A DNA stretch of 37,342 bases from Opitutales bacterium (GTDB lineage Bacteria > Verrucomicrobiota > Verrucomicrobiia > Opitutales > Coraliomargaritaceae): assembly GCA_030729385.1 (NCBI GenBank), contig JANQXM010000073.1, positions 1 through 37,342 of the forward strand, given 5' to 3'. How positions within the stretch are numbered: the first letter of the stretch is position 1; each line of letters begins with the position of its first letter. This document shows, in pieces, positions 32,743 to 37,342 of this stretch. Under the pieces are notes generated by a model that worked only from the letters and a program-made list of their open reading frames with translations, did no database searches and was not told the DNA's origin. The position numbers were made by a program, and so were the translations under genes.

Positions 32743-34656
32743 CTAATACGCCCGACCGTCTTTATTTTCGTAGTAGTTGATAAAGGCACGATTCAGCGTG
32801 GAAAATCCACCTGGTGTCGGGTAATTACCCGTGAAATACCAATCCCCATTATGGAACGGGATGGCTTCCCTCATTTTTTCGACTGGGAGGAAAATGATAT
32901 CGAGGTCGCCTTTCCAGGAAACGCCCTTCGGATAAACGAGCTCCGCGATCTTACAGCTAATCTGCTCATCGGTGTAACGATCATAGATACGCTTCACGTG
33001 ATTGACCATTTCATTGGCGGGCAATTTAGCCTGAGCGAGACAGTCTTGGTAAATCTCTTGCAAGAGATCCGAGCTACCATCGTCTTTGACCAAGGCAATC
33101 GCGGCCTTAAACGCGATAAATTTACCCAGCTCCGACATATCGATGCCGTAGCAATCGGGATAGCGAATCTGCGGTGCAGTCGACGCCACCACGATCTTAC
33201 GTGGCTTCGTGCGACTTAGAATTTTCAGAATCGACTCCTTCAGTGTAGTGCCACGAACAATCGAATCATCAATACAGACAAGGCAATCCTTCTCCTTCAC
33301 GATGCCATAGGTGATATCGTAAACGTGTGAAACAAGCTTTGCCCGCCCAGCTTCCTGCGAAATGAAGGTGCGCATCTTGATGTCCTTATGAGCGATCTTT
33401 TCGCCGCGCGGCCAGTTGCCCATGATCAATTCATCGAGCATCGCATCGTCTAAAGTGCCATCAGCCTGCGCCTTTAAGATCGCAGCCTTCACTTCGACCC
33501 GACGGTGCGAACGCACCGCATCGAGCAGACCATAATACGCCACTTCTGCGGTATTCGGCACAAAACTGAATACGCTATCGGCAAAGTTGTTATTGATCGA
33601 TTTGACGACCTGCTCCAAGAGCGCGCCGCCAAGTGCTTTCCGTTCAGCATAGATGTCGGCGTCGTTTCCACGTGAGAAATAAATGCGCTCAAAAGAACAT
33701 GGCGTGACCGGACGTTTCTCGGTGTAGCGCTCACAGTAGATCGAACCATCGCTCTTGATCACAGTCGCGGTGCCGGGCTCCAGTTCGCAGACATTCTCAA
33801 TTGGCTGATCAAAAATCGTCATCAATGCCACACGCTCCGAAGCAAACGCAATGACTTCATCGTTCTGGAAATAAAAGCAGGGGCGAATCCCTTGCGCATC
33901 ACGCATCACGAAGGAGTCACCATTACCAATCAGACCAGCAATCGCAAATCCCCCATCCCAGCCTTTAGTCGCGCTGCGAAGGATACGAATCGGATCGAGC
34001 TCTTTGCTGATAATCCCAGGGATACGGCGACCATCGATGTTCTGATCACGCATTTTGTGATAAATCGCATCGTGCGCTTCATCGAGGTGAAAGCCGATCT
34101 CTTCAAGCACGGCTTGAGTGTCGGTGCCGAAAATCGGATGCTGCCCGCGATCGATCAAATCGTTGTTCAGGTCTTTCTCGTTGGTAATCGTGAAATTACC
34201 CGCAAGCATGAGATTCTTAGTCGGCCAGTTGGACTGACGCACAAAGGGGTGGCAGTTATTGGACGAATACACACCGGAGGTGCCATAACGCAGGTGCCCC
34301 ATGAGAATCTCGCCGCCAAACTCGAAATTATCCTTCACGGTGTCTGGAAATTCTGGATGGATCACACCCTTATCCACCATCTTCTGGTATGCTTTCAACT
34401 GCCCTTTGAAAATACGAGCCAGCGGATTGGTCTTAATCGTGCGATCACGCGCCATATAAGGCTGACCGGGAGCGACATCCAGCTTTACGCAGCCGATACC
34501 GGCACCGTCTTGCCCACGGTTGTGCTGTTTCTCCATCAGCAAAAACAGCTGATTAAAGCCATACAAGGGCGTGCCATATTTCTCCTGATAGTAAGAAAGT
34601 GGCTTAAGTAGTCGGATCATTGCGATCCCGCATTCGTGCTTCAAAAAGTCGCTCAT
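32743..34656 (-). CDS. purF: Amidophosphoribosyltransferase, long form
   Basis: PurF makes phosphoribosylamine from PRPP and glutamine, the first step of purine synthesis. This 637-residue protein begins MSDFLKHECGIA; Cys9 is the Ntn glutaminase nucleophile exposed after processing. Glutaminase motifs NRGQDGAG, GHLRYGTSG and GNFTITNE follow. The PRPP loop is CLVCIDDSIVRGTTL. It is over 100 residues longer than E. coli PurF, with inserts (such as ILKAQADGTLDDAML) and a longer C-terminus, as in the Bacteroidetes-type form. I see no CxxC cluster of the iron-sulfur type. Confidence 0.94.
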   Translation of the reverse strand: MSDFLKHECGIAMIRLLKPLSYYQEKYGTPLYGFNQLFLLMEKQHNRGQDGAGIGCVKLDVAPGQPYMARDRTIKTNPLARIFKGQLKAYQKMVDKGVIHPEFPDTVKDNFEFGGEILMGHLRYGTSGVYSSNNCHPFVRQSNWPTKNLMLAGNFTITNEKDLNNDLIDRGQHPIFGTDTQAVLEEIGFHLDEAHDAIYHKMRDQNIDGRRIPGIISKELDPIRILRSATKGWDGGFAIAGLIGNGDSFVMRDAQGIRPCFYFQNDEVIAFASERVALMTIFDQPIENVCELEPGTATVIKSDGSIYCERYTEKRPVTPCSFERIYFSRGNDADIYAERKALGGALLEQVVKSINNNFADSVFSFVPNTAEVAYYGLLDAVRSHRRVEVKAAILKAQADGTLDDAMLDELIMGNWPRGEKIAHKDIKMRTFISQEAGRAKLVSHVYDITYGIVKEKDCLVCIDDSIVRGTTLKESILKILSRTKPRKIVVASTAPQIRYPDCYGIDMSELGKFIAFKAAIALVKDDGSSDLLQEIYQDCLAQAKLPANEMVNHVKRIYDRYTDEQISCKIAELVYPKGVSWKGDLDIIFLPVEKMREAIPFHNGDWYFTGNYPTPGGFSTLNRAFINYYENKDGRAY

Positions 34657-34769
34657 AGGTAAAAGACGGTGGCAGGCTAAAAGGCTTTTTTAGGTCATGG
34701 CGATGCAAAGTTGCATTTTTGTTAAACTTCTCATCAAACACCCCCTATTTGCACAGAGTATAACCGTAT

Positions 34770-35696
34770 CTAAGTATCGAGCGTGTCCTCCAAATCTGAA
34801 ATGCCTCGTTCTATAATGTGCTCTTTATTCGCGGGTTCCACATGCACGAGAACCTTCGAAACCTCTGGGTGCATTTCACGCAGTCGTTTTTTGACCTCTT
34901 TGGCAATTTCATGCCCCGCATCGACCGTCAAACTAGGATCGACCTGCAAATGTAGGTCCACCTCGAAAACATCCCCGACCCGACGAACACGGAAATCATG
35001 GTATGCCAATGCACCTGGAGTCGGCAAAATATGCTCGCGAAAGTCTTCAACGATCTCTCGCTCAGGCGCGGCATCCAATAAATCAGAACATGCGCGCAGA
35101 AAAATCTTTCCCGCCTCAAAGACGAGGTAGCAACCGAAGACTAAAGTCACCGCGCTATCGAGAAATGCCCAACTCGCTCCTCCCAGCCAAACCGCGACCA
35201 GCGCCACAGCGACGCCCAACGATGAAATACTGTCTGTGCGATGGTGCCAGGCATTCGCCATCAACAAATCCGATTTAAGTGTGCGAGCGACACCCCGCGT
35301 CCACCAAAACAATGCCTCTTTAACAACCAATGAGAAGACCGCCACTACTGCAGCCATGCCGGCTCGCGGTGCATCCACCCCTGAGTGAAAATCCAAGAGC
35401 GCCGAAAAAACCAATGCCCCAGCAAATAAGAGCAGAAAACCACCTACAAAGAACTTTGCCAAGCTAGCGAACTTGTGGTGCCCGAAATGATGATTTTCAT
35501 CCTCCGGTAGTCGAGCCATCGATAAACCAATCAACACCGCGATGTCCGTCAGTAGATCCAGCAAACTGTGCATCCCGTCGGCAATCAAGGCCTTCGACCC
35601 GAGCCACCAGCCCGCGCAAGTTTTCACCACCCCCAAGAGTAGATTGATCAAGAGCCCGATCCAAGTGATCCGCGCACCATCTGTGTGAAAAGCCAT
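34770..35696 (-). CDS. Cation diffusion facilitator (CDF) metal efflux transporter
   Basis: This 308-residue inner-membrane protein probably exports Zn2+ or another divalent cation in exchange for protons. Six hydrophobic helices are visible in the first 205 residues. The metal site is formed by Asp40/His43 in ADGMHSLLD (helix 2) and His151/Asp155 in WHHRTD (helix 5). The C-terminal cytoplasmic domain (about 215-295, FRVRRVGDVFEVDLHLQVDPSLTV, VLVHVEPA) is the usual dimerising fold. A His-rich loop, ENHHFGHHKF, may add metal sensing. It lies 27 bases after the ACT-domain gene, so the two are likely co-transcribed. Confidence 0.92.
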   Translation of the reverse strand: MAFHTDGARITWIGLLINLLLGVVKTCAGWWLGSKALIADGMHSLLDLLTDIAVLIGLSMARLPEDENHHFGHHKFASLAKFFVGGFLLLFAGALVFSALLDFHSGVDAPRAGMAAVVAVFSLVVKEALFWWTRGVARTLKSDLLMANAWHHRTDSISSLGVAVALVAVWLGGASWAFLDSAVTLVFGCYLVFEAGKIFLRACSDLLDAAPEREIVEDFREHILPTPGALAYHDFRVRRVGDVFEVDLHLQVDPSLTVDAGHEIAKEVKKRLREMHPEVSKVLVHVEPANKEHIIERGISDLEDTLDT

Positions 35697-35723
35697 ATAA
35701 TAGACCCAGAGAGATCAATAAGA

Positions 35724-36233
35724 CTAATCGAGCACGCGCACATCGACCATGATGTCTTGTGCAATCTTTTCGAGTTGGATGCGTATTTCTTCGCGATCCA
35801 CTTCGGGGCTACAGCCGAGTCTGGCTTTGGCTTCAAAAAGTATCACACCGGAATCGGGCGCAATGACGGTTGAGGTGCTGAGCTCCTCGACATTCACATT
35901 CGCAGCGGCCAGTGCTTTAAAGACGTCGCGCACAATGCCCGGATGGTCTGTGCCCACGACTTCTAAATCAAATTGCCGTATGGGCTCTGGGGCACCCATC
36001 TCACCGACCGCAATCAAAACGTCCAAATCTTTAATCGTGCGCAAAGCGACTTCGAGTTCTTGCTGCTGTTCTCCCGACACACTGACTTGAAGGAGACCAA
36101 CAAAGCGACCCGCCAAGTGCGCCATACGGCATTGTTCCCAATTACCATGATACTTGGCAATCACGCCTGCCAAAGTTTCGACCAAGCCTGAACGGTCGGC
36201 CCCGCTAATCGTTAAAACCAATACAGATTCCAT
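35724..36233 (-). CDS. Tandem ACT-domain protein, GcvR-like
   Basis: The protein has 169 residues from ATG 36233; a TTG one codon upstream is rejected. Two ACT domains fill it: residues 1-80 ([29 protein letters not shown]) and 88-169 ([35 protein letters not shown]). Each has the DRSG or DHPG ligand loop that usually binds an amino acid. This is the GcvR layout, where the protein represses glycine cleavage genes by binding GcvA. There is no gcv gene or GcvA here, and the downstream neighbour is a metal transporter, so GcvR function is not assured. Confidence 0.87.
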   Translation of the reverse strand: MESVLVLTISGADRSGLVETLAGVIAKYHGNWEQCRMAHLAGRFVGLLQVSVSGEQQQELEVALRTIKDLDVLIAVGEMGAPEPIRQFDLEVVGTDHPGIVRDVFKALAAANVNVEELSTSTVIAPDSGVILFEAKARLGCSPEVDREEIRIQLEKIAQDIMVDVRVLD

Positions 36234-36317
36234 CAAACAGTTCTAGCAACTCAGCCATAGATCGCAAGCGTGATTCCCTGTTGAACTTCTACAAGATATG
36301 TTCACAAAATGTAATTC

Positions 36318-37157
36318 ATGATTCATATCCCACATCTGAGTGACGCACTCAACCAGATCATCGTCACGGCGATTCTAATCTGCCTGATTTTACTATTTCA
36401 GTTGGTTAGTAATCGATGGATCAATAGCCGCCAGTTCCACAGCATCAGCTATCGCCGCCGCTGGACGGTGGGGCTACGAAACCTAAGATTCCTTTTACTC
36501 GTGATCGGCTTAGTCCTGATCTGGGCCACCGAACTACGCACCGCGGCGATCTCGGCGGTGGCCATCATGGCTGCACTCGTGATCGGCACCAAAGAGCTCA
36601 TCATGTGCCTACTGGGCAGTGTCGTCAAAACCGGTAGCAATGCCTTTGCACTCGGTGACCGCATTCAAATCAACGATATTGAAGGTGACGTGATTGATCA
36701 GAATTTACTGTCGACTCAGCTGCAGGAAGTCACGGATGGGCAATACACCGGTCGTTTCATAACAATACCTAATTCCCTCTTTCTCAATCAAGCCATTCGC
36801 AATAGCACCGTCGAAGGCGGTGGAGCCGTTTTTGGTGTTCTCAAGATCAAACTGATCAACACAGAAGACTGGGACCTGCACGAGCATGCACTCCTTCGTG
36901 CGGCCGAAGAATGCTGTGCTGCAAACATGGAAGCCATTGAACGCGTGGTCACACACTTAAAGAAAGAAGGTTTTGACCTCCCCAGCACTCAACCGCGCAC
37001 CTTATTGCGGATCGAAGACAAAGATACGACTTCGATCACCCTACGCTATCCAGCCAGCGCCGAGTCGAAGCTACGCACAGAACAATCGATTCTTCGCCGT
37101 TACTTGCAATTGATGAAAGAGAAAGGCTCCCCAGCAGAGAAAAAGACGGAAGCGTAG
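36318..37157 (+). CDS. MscS-family mechanosensitive channel-like protein
   Basis: This 279-residue inner-membrane protein has three hydrophobic helices (about 13-30, 57-70, 74-100), the last being the pore-type helix running into LGSVVKTGSNAFALGDRIQIND, where FxxGDxI is the MscS beta-domain signature. QYTGRFITIPNSLFLNQAIRN matches the conserved NxxI/IPN stretch after it. The C-terminal domain (about 170-265) is soluble, ending in a basic tail. It is shorter than standard small channels at the N-terminus. Members may gate ions without strong mechanosensitivity. It stands alone, divergent from the ACT-domain gene. Confidence 0.88.
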   Translation: MIHIPHLSDALNQIIVTAILICLILLFQLVSNRWINSRQFHSISYRRRWTVGLRNLRFLLLVIGLVLIWATELRTAAISAVAIMAALVIGTKELIMCLLGSVVKTGSNAFALGDRIQINDIEGDVIDQNLLSTQLQEVTDGQYTGRFITIPNSLFLNQAIRNSTVEGGGAVFGVLKIKLINTEDWDLHEHALLRAAEECCAANMEAIERVVTHLKKEGFDLPSTQPRTLLRIEDKDTTSITLRYPASAESKLRTEQSILRRYLQLMKEKGSPAEKKTEA

Positions 37158-37174
37158 GATATAAGCGACTATCT

Positions 37175-37342
37175 CGTGGCCTCGTTGCTCAGCAACGGGG
37201 TTGGTCACGGACAGAAAGGCAAACACGACTTTCCCCGAAGCCAAGCTTCGAGGCTACCGCTCAACCGATTCCAGACACAACGTGGCCTCGTTGCTCAGCA
37301 ACGGGGTGAATCACCGACAAGAAGGCTAGCACGACGCCCCCC
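37175..37342. repeat. Tandem REP cluster (106-base period), cut by window edge
   Basis: A 27-base segment starting CGTGGCCTCGTTGC occurs identically at 37175-37201 and 37281-37307; the 35 bases after each copy are also similar, giving a 106-base tandem unit. Each copy contains the hairpin CCTCGTTGC-TCA-GCAACGGGG. Between them, in opposite orientation, 37233-37258 holds a hairpin (CCCCGAAGC..GCTTCGAGG) that reads GGTAGCCTCGAAGC on the minus strand. Alternating orientation and GT(A/G)GCC heads mark a REPIN-type array that continues past the window. Confidence 0.72.

Noticed and set aside
33892-34611. Plus-strand 239-codon open frame opposite purF
   Set aside because: Lies wholly within the strongly supported purF gene on the other strand; its translation has no recognisable domain.
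37175-37342. Possible CRISPR array
   Set aside because: Only two full direct repeats with a 79-base spacer that itself contains an inverted copy of the repeat type; this fits a REP array, not CRISPR.

Overview
The window looks like chromosome from a marine, Gram-negative member of the Verrucomicrobiota, most likely Opitutales/Puniceicoccales (Coraliomargarita/Lentimonas-like). This is inferred from gene content, not from a marker gene. The evidence is an exported GH29 fucosidase, S1 sulfatase and esterase cluster with a planctomycete-type cytochrome, an LptD-like outer-membrane protein, a long Bacteroidetes-type PurF, a VF530 protein, weak Shine-Dalgarno sites and frequent GTG starts. There is no rRNA, tRNA, phage, insertion sequence or CRISPR array that I can support.

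Layout. Positions 1-7590 (all minus strand) form a polysaccharide-degradation cluster: cytochrome c, S1 sulfatase, SGNH esterase, GH43-like beta-propeller enzyme, GH29 alpha-L-fucosidase and an acetylxylan-esterase-like hydrolase cut by the window edge. Together they fit removal of sulfate, acyl and fucosyl groups from a sulfated fucose-containing glycan. Positions 7776-9462 carry sufE-tatD-DUF983 and 9650-11860 glgB. Divergent from glgB, 11990-15920 carries lptD-like, scpA, two small unknown genes and trxA, closed by a strong terminator. An AsmA-like giant (minus) follows, then a 777-base non-coding island, a DUF721/DciA-like gene, a convergent SDR-rluA pair, a hibernation factor and a small membrane protein. 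Next come VF530, an M20 dipeptidase and an M48 lipoprotein (all minus), and a two-gene unit of a RimK-like ATP-grasp ligase and a GNAT-C39 peptidase fusion. The right part holds a rhomboid protease, an unknown membrane protein, purH, a membrane rhodanese, purF, a CDF transporter with an ACT-domain protein, and MscS.

The most unusual material is non-coding. (1) Two related structured elements at 19455-19546 and 19664-19750 keep the same 11-base loop CCTACCCCTAA while their stems differ but still pair. Two hairpins at 4200-4258, inside the glycan cluster, carry the related loop CCCCTAAA. (2) Small palindromes, several preceded by the 5'-GTAG hallmark of REP elements, occur singly, as inverted pairs (9541-9626), nested (19190-19390) and in tandem (37175-37342). 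Every convergent gene junction in the window holds a palindrome or terminator. (3) Among proteins, the ATP-grasp/GNAT-C39 pair is the best candidate for a poorly described biochemical system, and the LptD-like protein contains no cysteine at all.
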